DNA of 64,000 bases from UBA4971 sp029551185 (GTDB taxonomy: Bacteria > Bacillota > SHA-98 > UBA4971). Under the pieces are notes generated by a model that made no database searches, had not been told where the DNA came from, and was given only the letters and a program-made list of their open reading frames with translations. The stretch lies in NCBI GenBank assembly GCA_035593725.1, contig DAOSZN010000011.1, positions 1 to 64,000 on the forward strand, read 5' to 3'. Below are positions 33,676 to 42,658 of this stretch, in pieces. A program made the position numbers and the translations under genes. The number at the start of each line of letters is the position of its first letter. Position 1 is the first letter of the stretch.

Positions 33676-35367
33676 TTAGTCGTGTGAAGATTGAAGAAGA
33701 AGCCGACCGGCAATTTCTTTAAATATAGGGGCAGCTGTTTCGCCGCCGGAGCCTCCTTCTTCAACAAAGACCACGATCACGAAACGGGGATCTTGGAGAG
33801 GAGCAAAACCTGCAAACCAAGCGTGACATATGGGGCGTCCGGCAGCGTCGAGTCGTCCTGTTTCAGCCGTTCCGGTCTTGCCGCAGGATCCGAGCTCATC
33901 GATCCAGGCCTCCTTCGCAGTTCCCCATCGGGTAACTGACTCTAACATGAATGTGAGCTGCCTGCATGTGTCTTGTGACAACACCCTACGGGATACGCCT
34001 GATTTAACGCTTTGTATCGCCTCCGCTTCAGTGGGTTTGATCCCGAGAACCAGCTTCGGTGAGATAAGTTCGCCGCCATTGGCTATCACAGACAAGAGCG
34101 CAGCCACTTGAAGTGGGGTCACTGACACTTCGCCTTGTCCTATTGCCAGATTCGCAGTATCCGATGGAGACATGTAGTAAGCACCCGGGAGTTGACCGGG
34201 TTGCTCAAACGGCAGGCTGATGCCGGTGGTTGCCCCGAATCCCAAGCGTTCATAGAAATTCACAAGGGTTTTTCCGCCTATTCCGAGCGCAACTTCTATA
34301 AAAACGGGATTGCACGAATACGCCATCGCATCCAAGAAGGACAGAGTCCCGTGGCCTCCGCTTTCATGTAAGTAACACTTGAACCTGTTCGCGCCTACAT
34401 CTATGAATCCAGGGTCATAGAAGCGTTCTGAGAGGGAGACAATGTTATTCTCCAGGCCACATGCTGCCACTACTATCTTAAGTATTGAGCCTGCCGGATA
34501 AGGCGTGATTGCCCTGTTTATCATCGGCGATAGAGGCTGCGTCAAAGCCTTTGCCACATCGTTGGGCGAAAAAGCCGGCCTACTGGCCATAGCCAGCACT
34601 TGGCCGGTTTTGGGCTCCATAACAATGACTGCGCCCCTAGGAACCCTGGCATCCATCACTTCCTCAACAATTTCCTGCGTCTTGCGGTCAATAGTAAGAA
34701 TTACATCAGTTGTGCCTTCCGAGTCACACAGCCATCTGACTCCAAGGCCTATGTACGGTACGCGCCTGGCATCCACAAAAGACGCTACAAAGCCGGTTTC
34801 TCCGCTACGCAGGTGGTTATCAAAAACCTTCTCAATTCCGGATATCCCGGAAATCTTTTGCTCGTCAAGGTAGCCTATGACATGGGCGGCCAACCCTCTC
34901 GGATCGTACCTGACCGGCTCTCGAATTATGACGACGCCAGGATCATCCGGTACTTTTAGATTTGGACTCCCAAGGTTAACCTTGCTTGCATCAATGTATA
35001 TGCAAGTTTGAGCCGGGAATTGTGAAAGAGCGGCCTCTTGAGGCATGCTTATGTTGGAAATATGTGACATAAACTTAAGAACGTTATCCTTGTCTGAGAT
35101 GAGCTCCGGAAAGATGACTATTGCAGGTTTGAAGAAAGTCCCCGCAAGAACTTGCATATTTCTGTCATAAATTGTCCCCCTGAGCGGGGTTTTGCAGAGT
35201 AGTTCTATACGTTGATCCCGCGCTCGCCTGGCAAGAGTCTCTCCACGAACGAGTTGGATCCACATAAGTTCAGAGATGAGAAAAAGGAAAATGATAAGAA
35301 GACAGAATACAATGCTTTTTGTACGGCCTTCGGCGAGAATTCTAATAAACCTGCTGCGTTGTGACAT
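33676..35367 (-). CDS. Class B penicillin-binding protein
   Basis: Septal or sporulation-type transpeptidase, 563 residues. A single N-terminal membrane anchor (IVFCLLIIFLFLISELMWI) is followed by a dimerisation domain (LRGTIYDRN) and the transpeptidase domain with PAGSILK (SxxK), SCN (SxN) and GKTGTAE (KTG). There are no PASTA domains. ATG at 35367 follows GGAGGG. Lying between MltG and SigK, a SpoVD-like cortex role is possible, but FtsI- or PBP2-like elongation cannot be excluded. Confidence 0.92.
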   Translation of the reverse strand: MSQRSRFIRILAEGRTKSIVFCLLIIFLFLISELMWIQLVRGETLARRARDQRIELLCKTPLRGTIYDRNMQVLAGTFFKPAIVIFPELISDKDNVLKFMSHISNISMPQEAALSQFPAQTCIYIDASKVNLGSPNLKVPDDPGVVIIREPVRYDPRGLAAHVIGYLDEQKISGISGIEKVFDNHLRSGETGFVASFVDARRVPYIGLGVRWLCDSEGTTDVILTIDRKTQEIVEEVMDARVPRGAVIVMEPKTGQVLAMASRPAFSPNDVAKALTQPLSPMINRAITPYPAGSILKIVVAACGLENNIVSLSERFYDPGFIDVGANRFKCYLHESGGHGTLSFLDAMAYSCNPVFIEVALGIGGKTLVNFYERLGFGATTGISLPFEQPGQLPGAYYMSPSDTANLAIGQGEVSVTPLQVAALLSVIANGGELISPKLVLGIKPTEAEAIQSVKSGVSRRVLSQDTCRQLTFMLESVTRWGTAKEAWIDELGSCGKTGTAETGRLDAAGRPICHAWFAGFAPLQDPRFVIVVFVEEGGSGGETAAPIFKEIAGRLLLQSSHD

Positions 35368-35428
35368 AAATTGTGCCCTCCATAGTCACAGTTATGCACA
35401 ACCGTAGCCTTCCTCGAATTCAGGGAGC

Positions 35429-36478
35429 CTAGTCGCGTACCTGTACTTTGGCGATAGCTTTTTGATGTTCTTTAAAGGTTCTGGTGAAAACATGCCCGCC
35501 TTTTTGATCCGCGGCAAAGAAAAGATAATCTGAAGTTGCAGGTCGGAGCGCTGCACGCACTGAAGACAACCCCGGAGAGGCGATAGGGCCGGGGGGAAGT
35601 CCGGGAACGACATAAGTATTGTACGGCGAGTCTATCTTGAGGTCATCAAGTGAGAGTCGCGTCTTCCATGAGCCCAGAGCGAACTGGACCGTAGCGCAAG
35701 ATTGCAGCGGCATACCCACCTTTAACCTATTATAGAATACAGAGGCCACCAGAGGCCTGTCTTCAGCCAGCTTCGCCTCCTTCTCTATTATAGACGCAAG
35801 GGTGACAACTCCGTGAAGACCCAGCGCCCTCGCCTTTTCATCCACATCATCCTGTGACCATTCAGGTAGGACCGCTTGAGCAAACCCCTTGACCATTACG
35901 GTAATAATCGCTTCTTCAGTGATCCCGGATTCCACCGTATATGTGTTTGGGAATAAGTATCCTTCGAGATTGCCTGAGAACTCCGTATCCCCTTCCACTA
36001 CTTTGAAATCGCTGTCTCCTCCGGTAGCTAAATAAAGAAAACGCTCCTTTGACGCAAGGCCTTTCGCCTCGAGGATGTCAGCGATCTCCTTTATACAGAC
36101 CCCTTCCGGAATCGTAAATCGTATGAGTTCGACCTTACCTTGGGCTAAAGCCTGCACAATACCGATAGTACCCATCCTCGGACTGAGCTTATATGTGCCT
36201 GCCTTAAGCTTATTGTCGACTTGTGCAAGCTTAGTTACCGCTTGAAAGAGAGCAGATGATTGAATGAGCTCAGCGTCAGCCAGAAGCCTTGAGATTTCTT
36301 TTGAGCTCATTCCGGGATTGATGGAGACTATGATTTCATGTGCGGGGCCGTAAGGAAGCAACAAAAAAATGACCCAAAGTACAAGACATATAAGAACACC
36401 CAGTAGGATCCTTGCTTCGAGGCCCCGCCATGCTATCGTGCTTTGCTGAGGTCTGTTGGGACCCAGTTCACCTGACAC
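35429..36478 (-). CDS. mltG: Endolytic murein transglycosylase MltG
   Basis: Membrane-bound YceG-family enzyme, 349 residues, that cuts nascent glycan strands. One N-terminal membrane segment (ILLGVLICLVLWVIFLLL), a LysM-like region (PGMSSKEISRLLADAELI), then the catalytic part with EGYLFPNTY, LASIIEKEA (catalytic Glu), VFYNRL and GLPPGPIASPG. The usual LQSDPT stretch reads LQSCAT here. Translation starts at GTG 36478, four bases after the DUF1292 stop. Confidence 0.93.
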   Translation of the reverse strand: MSGELGPNRPQQSTIAWRGLEARILLGVLICLVLWVIFLLLPYGPAHEIIVSINPGMSSKEISRLLADAELIQSSALFQAVTKLAQVDNKLKAGTYKLSPRMGTIGIVQALAQGKVELIRFTIPEGVCIKEIADILEAKGLASKERFLYLATGGDSDFKVVEGDTEFSGNLEGYLFPNTYTVESGITEEAIITVMVKGFAQAVLPEWSQDDVDEKARALGLHGVVTLASIIEKEAKLAEDRPLVASVFYNRLKVGMPLQSCATVQFALGSWKTRLSLDDLKIDSPYNTYVVPGLPPGPIASPGLSSVRAALRPATSDYLFFAADQKGGHVFTRTFKEHQKAIAKVQVRD

Positions 36479-36484
36479 CTATAT

Positions 36485-36856
36485 CTATTCCTCGTCGTCA
36501 ATATCCTCATCAAAATCGTCGTCAAAGTCAAGGTCGTCATCATCAAAGTCATCATCAAAATCGTCGTCAAACTCTTCATCAAAATCAATGTCATCTTCGT
36601 CTTCGCAAAGGACTTGAGTTACCTTTTCGTATTCCTCATCATCGAGTTCGACCAGGACTTCTTCCCCGTCTTCCTTTTCTTCCACCTTGAAGATAAAGGC
36701 GTCAACTTCCATGTCATCAGAAGCCTCAGTATCAACTTCTTCGGACACAAGAACCACATAAGTCTTCCCGTCTACTTCAAGGATTTCTTCAACAGTAAAG
36801 GTCTCCTGTTCTCCGTCGTCGTAAATCAATGTAACAATCTCATCCAACTCGGGCAT
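36485..36856 (-). CDS. DUF1292 (YrzB-like) protein with long acidic tail
   Basis: About 123 residues: an N-terminal beta-rich DUF1292 domain (VTLIYDDGEQETFTVEEIL, KTYVVL) of about 90 residues, then a tail made almost only of Asp, Glu and Phe (FDDDFDDDFDDDD). The function of YrzB is unknown. Typical homologues are about 90 residues, so the tail is an extension encoded by a GAT/GAC-rich low-complexity tract. ATG at 36856 is preceded by GTGGGGTG. Its position between ruvX and mltG is conserved in Bacillota. Confidence 0.88.
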   Translation of the reverse strand: MPELDEIVTLIYDDGEQETFTVEEILEVDGKTYVVLVSEEVDTEASDDMEVDAFIFKVEEKEDGEEVLVELDDEEYEKVTQVLCEDEDDIDFDEEFDDDFDDDFDDDDLDFDDDFDEDIDDEE

Positions 36857-36889
36857 TTCAAGCACCCCACTTTCACTTCATCAATAGAA

Positions 36890-37405
36890 CTAGGCATATT
36901 CTCCCGGTTTGATTTCTTCCTCAGCTCTTCTATTCTTCGCTATGTTTTCCATAGGAAACCCCTTTGATTCGCAGCCTGAAGAAATATCGCACTGCTGCTT
37001 AAGACGGTCTAAGTAACCATCAAGGATTATCGCAGCGGCAACTGAGTCTATCACACCTTTTCGCTTCTGTCGAGATACATCCGCAGAAATTAAGGCCCGT
37101 TCCGCTTCTGTTGTAGAAAACCTTTCATCCCACATAACTATAGGCACAGAAACATGCTTCTTCAGCTTTTCTGTAAATTCCATGACGTAGACAGCGCTCT
37201 TACCCAATGACCCGTCAGTATTCATTGGTAGGCCGACAACGATGAGAGATACCTCCTCATCGTTCACTATTTGACACAATTGATCAATATCATGCCGGCT
37301 TCCTATCCTCTTGATTACCGAAAACGGCTGGCTGATAATGCGTGCAGGGTCAGAAAGCGCAACCCCTATAGTTTTTGAGCCAACATCAAGGCCCATTATT
37401 CTCAT
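36890..37405 (-). CDS. ruvX: RuvX/YqgF-family Holliday junction resolvase-like nuclease
   Basis: RNase H-fold protein of about 171 residues implicated in 16S rRNA 5' end processing and recombination. GLDVGSKTIGVALSDP carries the first catalytic Asp, then VVGLPMNTDGS, WDERFSTTEAE and DSVAAAIILDGYL. The C-terminal 30 residues (with CDISSGC) extend beyond the usual end. ATG at 37405 is chosen over an earlier start at 37429, which would lie in the AKR gene. Confidence 0.92.
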   Translation of the reverse strand: MRIMGLDVGSKTIGVALSDPARIISQPFSVIKRIGSRHDIDQLCQIVNDEEVSLIVVGLPMNTDGSLGKSAVYVMEFTEKLKKHVSVPIVMWDERFSTTEAERALISADVSRQKRKGVIDSVAAAIILDGYLDRLKQQCDISSGCESKGFPMENIAKNRRAEEEIKPGEYA

Positions 37406-37410
37406 ACGGG

Positions 37411-38370
37411 TCAAACCACCTTCATACATACCTCAGGACAGACTGCCTGACAATAGCCGCACAGCACGCACTTTGCCTTATCAACTACAGCACGGCCTGA
37501 AACAACGCTAAGTGCCCCATGACTGCATTTTTTGACACACTCACCACAGCCTATGCACCATGGTTCAATTAGCAGGGCTTTGTCGAGACAGGTTCTCTCA
37601 CGGAGGGCTTTATCAGGTTCTCGCCCTTCAAATATGGCTAAGTCCATCTCCAGCTCATCCAGGGTTTTAATGCCAACGGCAATTGAATCCACACATGGCT
37701 GTTCTATAGCGAATTTCAGCGCTCCCTCTACATTGTGGAGCAAGGCCCCGCCACCGATGGCTTTCATAGAGTATATGCCTTTTCCTTGCGAGTGAGCCAT
37801 TTCAATTGCCTGAAGCATATGAGAAACTGTACCATCAGCAATCCCTATTCCTGAATAATTCAGCAAAGGATGAATAACATCAATTTCAGGCATGCCCAGA
37901 GCTGCTTCTACGCACTGAATATAGTGAGTTGATACCCCGATTGCCCTGATTATTCCTCTGTCCCGGGCATCTTCCAAGTAACGAAGAGCTTCTCTATGGC
38001 CTTTTAATGTCAAAGCTGATTCCTGTTCATGTAGCAGGAACAAGTCCAGGTAATCGATGTTCATAGACCTAAGAGCAAACTCCACCGATTTCTTCATGCT
38101 CTCATATGTGTAATCGTAAGATCGGGATGCAATTACGATATCACTACGATTCATGCCTGAGATTGCCTCACGAATATACGGATATGTACCGTATAGCTCT
38201 GCTGTGTCAAGGAAGTTTACGCCTCTTTCAATAGCGGCGCGAATCAAAGAAGCTCCTTCCTGAATCGGAAGATTCGCCTGAAGAGGCCCGATTGTCAGAG
38301 TCCCGAAGCAAAGCCTTGATACTGGAATATTCGTCCCGCCAAGCAACCTCATCTCAATACAGTGCGTCAT
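37411..38370 (-). CDS. Aldo/keto reductase fused to 2x[4Fe-4S] ferredoxin
   Basis: About 260 residues of AKR barrel (LCFGTLTIGP, NFLDTAELYG with the catalytic Asp/Tyr, AIGVSTH) followed by two iron-sulfur motifs, CIGCGECVKKC and CVLCGYCQAVC. Such fusions are found in anaerobes, where electrons probably pass from ferredoxin rather than NADPH; the substrate is unknown. ATG at 38370 overlaps the ireB stop as ATGA, and ruvX begins 5 bases after its stop, so it is a fully integrated operon member where other genomes have ireB next to ruvX. Confidence 0.9.
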   Translation of the reverse strand: MTHCIEMRLLGGTNIPVSRLCFGTLTIGPLQANLPIQEGASLIRAAIERGVNFLDTAELYGTYPYIREAISGMNRSDIVIASRSYDYTYESMKKSVEFALRSMNIDYLDLFLLHEQESALTLKGHREALRYLEDARDRGIIRAIGVSTHYIQCVEAALGMPEIDVIHPLLNYSGIGIADGTVSHMLQAIEMAHSQGKGIYSMKAIGGGALLHNVEGALKFAIEQPCVDSIAVGIKTLDELEMDLAIFEGREPDKALRERTCLDKALLIEPWCIGCGECVKKCSHGALSVVSGRAVVDKAKCVLCGYCQAVCPEVCMKVV

Positions 38371-38621
38371 ATGCCCAGATAGTACCTAATAAGCTCCTCC
38401 AGAATCTCGTCGCGTTCGAGTCTGCGTATCAGGTTACGGGCGCCTTTATGACTGGTGACATATGTAGGATCCCCTGACATCAAGTACCCTACAAGTTGAT
38501 TCACAGGATTGTACCCTTTCTCCTTCAACGCATGACTCACCTCAAGGAGAACTTCTCTTATGCTAACCTTATCCTCCGGAACAATGCGGAACGTCCGGGT
38601 TTCATCGAAAGACCCATTCAT
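38367..38621 (-). CDS. ireB: IreB-family protein (UPF0297)
   Basis: Small regulator of 84 residues, phosphorylated by the Ser/Thr kinase IreK in Enterococcus, where it modulates cephalosporin resistance and envelope stress. The N-terminus DETRTF carries the conserved Thr region, and the body (VSHALKEKGYNPVNQLVGYL, SGDPTYVTSHKGARNLI) is nearly family consensus. ATG at 38621 has GAGG five bases upstream. It follows alaS by 50 bases. Confidence 0.95.
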   Translation of the reverse strand: MNGSFDETRTFRIVPEDKVSIREVLLEVSHALKEKGYNPVNQLVGYLMSGDPTYVTSHKGARNLIRRLERDEILEELIRYYLGI

Positions 38622-38671
38622 TACGGCCTCACGCTCCCGACGCTATGTTTGCCTGGGGTCGTCGTTGAAGG

Positions 38672-41347
38672 CTAGCGCGTCTGTTTGCCCAATGCCAGCC
38701 GACTCTCTACGAAAGATCTGGTTTGTCCGAGGGCTTCATCAAGTTTTGATACATCTTTGCCTCCCGCTTGAGCCATATCAGGCCTTCCCCCGCCTCCCCC
38801 GCCGGTTATTTTCGCGGCAACCTTCACAATATCTCCTGAGCGGACCCCTTGCTCTATCAGATCTTTTGTGACCATAGCCACAAATAACGCTCTCTCATCG
38901 AAGCGAGATCCTAATACCACGACACCTGAATCCATGCTTCCCCTTATTCTGTCAGCCAGTTCTCGAATGGCATGTTCATCCAGGCCGTCTACTCTTCCTA
39001 CGACCACCTTGGCGCCATTGACTTCGACTGCCTGATTAATCAGATCATGGGCTTTGGATGACACTGCTTTCAACGTTAGGCCCTTGATTTCCTTCTCCAG
39101 CTCTTTTAGGTCTCGCTGCATCCTCAACACTCTATCGGGAATCTCCTCACGAACGCACTTGAGAATTCCGGTGGTATCGTTAAGGATTCCTTCATTAGAC
39201 CTTATATAGGCAAGAACACCGGTACCTGTTACGGCTTCAATACGACGAATACCTGCTGCGACAGGGCTTTCTGATATAATCTTCACAAGGCCGATTTGGC
39301 CTGTGCGCTGTACGTGTGTGCCACCGCAAAACTCAGCGCTGACATCATCAATCCGGACTACTCTCACGTTGCTGCCATATTTCTCTCCAAATAAGGCTAT
39401 TGCACCGATTTTGCGGGCCTCCGAAATAGGCATTGTCTCGGCTTTAACGTTTAGATCGTCCAAAACCCACTTGGTAACCATGTTTTCGACCTTGCAAAGC
39501 TCGCTGTCACTGACAGGAGAATGGTGCGAGAAATCAAACCTCAATCTGTCATGGGATACATATGAACCCGCCTGCAAGACATGGTCCCCTAGGACGCTCC
39601 TAAGCGCCGCGTGAAGAAGATGCGTAGCTGTATGGTTCCTGGCCGTAGCACACCTTACGGTTTCATCGACTGAAGCCTTAACTTTATCTCCTACGTTGAT
39701 ATCTCCTTCGAGGATTGTAACATCATGCACAAGCACAGAATCAGAAACCCTAACTGTATTATTGACTCTCGCGCTAAAGCTGTTCCCTGTAATCGTTCCG
39801 GAATCGCCGACCTGTCCCCCGCCTTCAGCATAAAACGGAGTGAAGTCAAGGACGATCTCCCCGTGTTGGCCGGATGATATGTGTCCGACAGGTTCGCCTT
39901 CAGAAAATATCGCGATTACCGTGGATTCGCCGGTCAAGGTCTCATACCCGATAAACTTGACGTCGAGACCGGACAAGGCTTCTGCTTTTGCTGTGGATAA
40001 GCCCCCCATGTACCCCAGGGCCTGCCTGGAAGCTCTGGCGCGCTCTCGCTGTTCATCCATTGCCTCAGCAAAACCTGCCTCGTCCACGGTCATGCCGCTT
40101 TCCCCTGCAATTTCCCTTGTGAGTTCAAGGGGAAACCCATAAGTATCATAGAGCTTGAACGCCTTCGAGCCTGGGACTTGTGATAACCCTTTGTCCTCCA
40201 GCTCTCGAACTATGTCTTGGAGCATAGTTGTGCCTTGATCGAGACGTTCCAGGAACCGTTCTTCTTCAGAACCAATGACCTTATGAATATGGTCTCTTCT
40301 TGCGACAAGCTCAGGATAAGCATGAGAAAACACGGATGAGGCCACATCAGCCATCTCGACCATGAAAGGCCTGTCAATGCCGAGTAATTTTCCATGTCGA
40401 ATCGCTCTCCGGAGCAACCTGCGCAACACATACCCTCTGCCTTCATTAGCAGGGAGAACACCGTCAGCTATGAGGAACATCACAGCGCGGACATGATCCG
40501 CCACTATTCTTAAGGAGGCATTCTCTTTACGGTCCAGTTGACGGCTTATTCCTGCAGCGTCCAGAACTGCTTTGGTGATAGGTCGGAAGGAATCAGTGTC
40601 AAAAACACTGGACGCCCCTTGCATGACTGCTGCAATGCGTTCAAGACCCATCCCGGTGTCGATCCCTTTTCTCTCAAGGGGACGATACTCGCCTTTCTCG
40701 TTGCAGTAAAACTGGATAAAAACAAGGTTCCAGATCTCCATAAATCTGTCACAATCGCAACCAAGCATGCAGTCAGGTTGCCCGCAACCGAAAGCTTCGC
40801 CTCGGTCGACGTAAATTTCGGAGCACGGGCCACACGGACCGACTCCGATTTCCCAGAAGTTATCCGGTTTGCCAAATCGCACTATGCGCTCGGCCGGCAC
40901 TCCGATTAGTCTGTTCCAGATGTCAAAAGCCTCGTCATCATCAAGGTATATGGTAATCCAAAGTTTATCTTCAGGTAAGCCTAAATGGGTTGTGACAAAC
41001 TCCCATGCCCAGGTAATGGCATCCTTCTTAAAGTAGTCTCCGAAGGAAAAGTTTCCGAGCATTTCAAAAAATGTAAGGTGTCGTGAGGTTATGCCTACAT
41101 TTTCTATGTCCAATGTCCTTATGCATTTCTGACAAGTAGTCGCCCGAAGGTGTTCCGGCTTGGCAGTACCCATATAATATGGCTTAAAAGGAACCATACC
41201 TGCACCTGTGAGAAGAAGTGTCGGGTCATTTCTGGGAATCAAAGAAGCAGACGGCAAGGAAACATGATCCTTGCTGACGAAAAAATCTCTGAACATATCT
41301 CGAATTTCACGAGTGCTGAATGCACGTACGCCTAAGCCTTCTTGCAC
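38672..41347 (-). CDS. alaS: Alanyl-tRNA synthetase
   Basis: Class II synthetase, 891 residues: catalytic core (FRDFFVSKDHVSLPSASLIP, TTCQKCIRTLDIENVG, FEMLGNFSFGDYF), editing domain with HTATHLLHAALR and CGGTHVQRTG zinc ligands, and the C-terminal DHHA1/C-Ala part ending GGGGGGRPDMAQAGG. Translation starts at GTG 41347 behind AGGAGG. It heads the operon that continues into ireB, the AKR, ruvX, DUF1292 and mltG, driven by the promoter at 41538-41566. Confidence 0.98.
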   Translation of the reverse strand: MQEGLGVRAFSTREIRDMFRDFFVSKDHVSLPSASLIPRNDPTLLLTGAGMVPFKPYYMGTAKPEHLRATTCQKCIRTLDIENVGITSRHLTFFEMLGNFSFGDYFKKDAITWAWEFVTTHLGLPEDKLWITIYLDDDEAFDIWNRLIGVPAERIVRFGKPDNFWEIGVGPCGPCSEIYVDRGEAFGCGQPDCMLGCDCDRFMEIWNLVFIQFYCNEKGEYRPLERKGIDTGMGLERIAAVMQGASSVFDTDSFRPITKAVLDAAGISRQLDRKENASLRIVADHVRAVMFLIADGVLPANEGRGYVLRRLLRRAIRHGKLLGIDRPFMVEMADVASSVFSHAYPELVARRDHIHKVIGSEEERFLERLDQGTTMLQDIVRELEDKGLSQVPGSKAFKLYDTYGFPLELTREIAGESGMTVDEAGFAEAMDEQRERARASRQALGYMGGLSTAKAEALSGLDVKFIGYETLTGESTVIAIFSEGEPVGHISSGQHGEIVLDFTPFYAEGGGQVGDSGTITGNSFSARVNNTVRVSDSVLVHDVTILEGDINVGDKVKASVDETVRCATARNHTATHLLHAALRSVLGDHVLQAGSYVSHDRLRFDFSHHSPVSDSELCKVENMVTKWVLDDLNVKAETMPISEARKIGAIALFGEKYGSNVRVVRIDDVSAEFCGGTHVQRTGQIGLVKIISESPVAAGIRRIEAVTGTGVLAYIRSNEGILNDTTGILKCVREEIPDRVLRMQRDLKELEKEIKGLTLKAVSSKAHDLINQAVEVNGAKVVVGRVDGLDEHAIRELADRIRGSMDSGVVVLGSRFDERALFVAMVTKDLIEQGVRSGDIVKVAAKITGGGGGGRPDMAQAGGKDVSKLDEALGQTRSFVESRLALGKQTR

Positions 41348-41520
41348 CGACTATTGCCTCCTAATTCAGTACTTTCAGAAACTCACTATGCTACTTGCTT
41401 CTTGCGCTGCAGTGTTACCCAGTTTTCGTTGGCAAATACGAGTTGAGTCTTTGGCTCTCGGCAAACCCTGTATGGCAAAAAGCAGCGCGCATTTGCGGTA
41501 GACTATCCAATGCCACATTT

Positions 41521-41546
41521 CGCTATGAGATACTAATATCATAGCG
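41521..41546. promoter_or_regulatory. Palindrome over the alaS -10 region (operator-like)
   Basis: CGCTATGA (41521-41528) and TCATAGCG (41539-41546) are perfect 8-bp arms with a 10-base centre. The right arm covers the -10 and the centre includes the predicted start of transcription, a good position for a repressor. Confidence 0.5.
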
Positions 41547-41566
41547 TGTACCCTAATAGGTGTCAA
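41538..41566 (-). promoter_or_regulatory. Sigma-A promoter of alaS and its long leader
   Basis: TTGACA (41566-41561, perfect), 17-base spacer, TATGAT (41543-41538). Transcription near 41531 gives a leader of about 184 bases. It has GCGCTGC and GCAGCGC able to pair over about 70 bases and three TTTGCC copies, but no T-box motif. No gene is seen between alaS and the AI-2E gene. Confidence 0.75.
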
Positions 41567-41606
41567 CGAGAATCCCTGAAGCTTTCGGCCGTTCTACCGG
41601 AGAATT

Positions 41607-42569
41607 CTACTGCAGAAGCTTATTATGGATGTATCTTAAGGTAACTTTGACAATGGAACTAACCGGCACAGCCAAGATTACCCCTGGGAATCCGAAGAGA
41701 TAACCTCCTGAAACTATCGAGAAAATGACGGTTACAGGATGCAATCCCACATGCTCGCCAAGGATCTTGGGACTTATGATACTGCTTTCCACCTGGTTAA
41801 CGACAACAAAGAGGATCACAACGTAGACAGCACTAAGGGGGGATTTTAGAAGTGCAAAGACAACTGCCGGAACCGCTCCTATGACAGGCCCGAAGTAAGG
41901 CACTATGTTGAAGATTCCTGCGATAAGTCCGATGAGCAGTGCAAAATCCACGCCAATGACAGATAACCCGGTTGCAATAAGGATTCCGACAACCGCCGAG
42001 ACAAGCAATTGACCTCGAATAAACGACCCCAGGCTGTTATCCATTTCAATCATGAGTCCCACTATGTCGCTGCGCCACCTATCCGGTATCCATGAGAGAA
42101 GCCACATCTTCAGCTCAGGGAAATCCATTGTCAGGTAAAAGGCCAGCACAGGAACGAGTATGAGTAAGCTTAGTTTTGGCAGAAACCGGGGGATTGAACC
42201 AAGAGTTCCTTCAACAAAACCTGCCAGGGTCTGTTCCGCCCTCTCAATCCCGTTATCGATTGCGCCTTTAATAGGTTCCGGAACACTAACCCTTGTGAAC
42301 CTCTTATAGAATCCGGCAATCTGCGACTGTATACTCTCTACCTGCTGAGGGAGGATTTCCGCAAGGCGCTCCAGTTGGACTAGGAATCTTGGGACCAAGT
42401 ATAAGAAAAGCAGTGCTACAGCAAGGGTAAACCCTACGTATATAACGAGGGTTCCTAACCCGCGTGGCGCACCACGTTTTTCCAGATATGTGACAACCGG
42501 GTTCATTAGGTATGACAATGCAAAAGCCAGGAGAAACGGAGCAAGCACACCCCTGACCCTATACAGCAA
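41607..42569 (-). CDS. AI-2E family transporter/permease, start unclear
   Basis: Polytopic membrane protein (PF01594 type) of at least 320 residues with APFLLAFALSYLMNPVVTYLEKRG and the C-terminal LIAGIFNIVPYFGPVIGAVPA and LGEHVGLHPVTVIF signatures. Members export diverse solutes; the substrate is unknown. The first usable start in frame is TTG 42569, inside the first membrane helix; upstream codons still encode helix (YLFTVFLSVAALLLL) but offer no ATG, GTG or TTG before a stop. A GTG at 42652 exists one frame away. A one-base frameshift or a sequence error is likely. Confidence 0.82.
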   Translation of the reverse strand: MLYRVRGVLAPFLLAFALSYLMNPVVTYLEKRGAPRGLGTLVIYVGFTLAVALLFLYLVPRFLVQLERLAEILPQQVESIQSQIAGFYKRFTRVSVPEPIKGAIDNGIERAEQTLAGFVEGTLGSIPRFLPKLSLLILVPVLAFYLTMDFPELKMWLLSWIPDRWRSDIVGLMIEMDNSLGSFIRGQLLVSAVVGILIATGLSVIGVDFALLIGLIAGIFNIVPYFGPVIGAVPAVVFALLKSPLSAVYVVILFVVVNQVESSIISPKILGEHVGLHPVTVIFSIVSGGYLFGFPGVILAVPVSSIVKVTLRYIHNKLLQ

Positions 42570-42658
42570 AAGCAGGGCGGCTACTGACAGAAAGACAGTG
42601 AAAAGATAAGATCGTCCTGGGCGATAACGGGAATTCTCTCCGGGGTGTTCACCTACAA

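Noticed and set aside
41348..41531. T-box riboswitch before alaS
   Set aside because: No TGGNACC antiterminator motif or AG-bulge/specifier layout was found.
41375..41566. 63-codon frame covering the alaS leader
   Set aside because: Begins at the -35 region of a strong promoter, has no ribosome site, and its composition is unlike a protein or an Ala-rich leader peptide.
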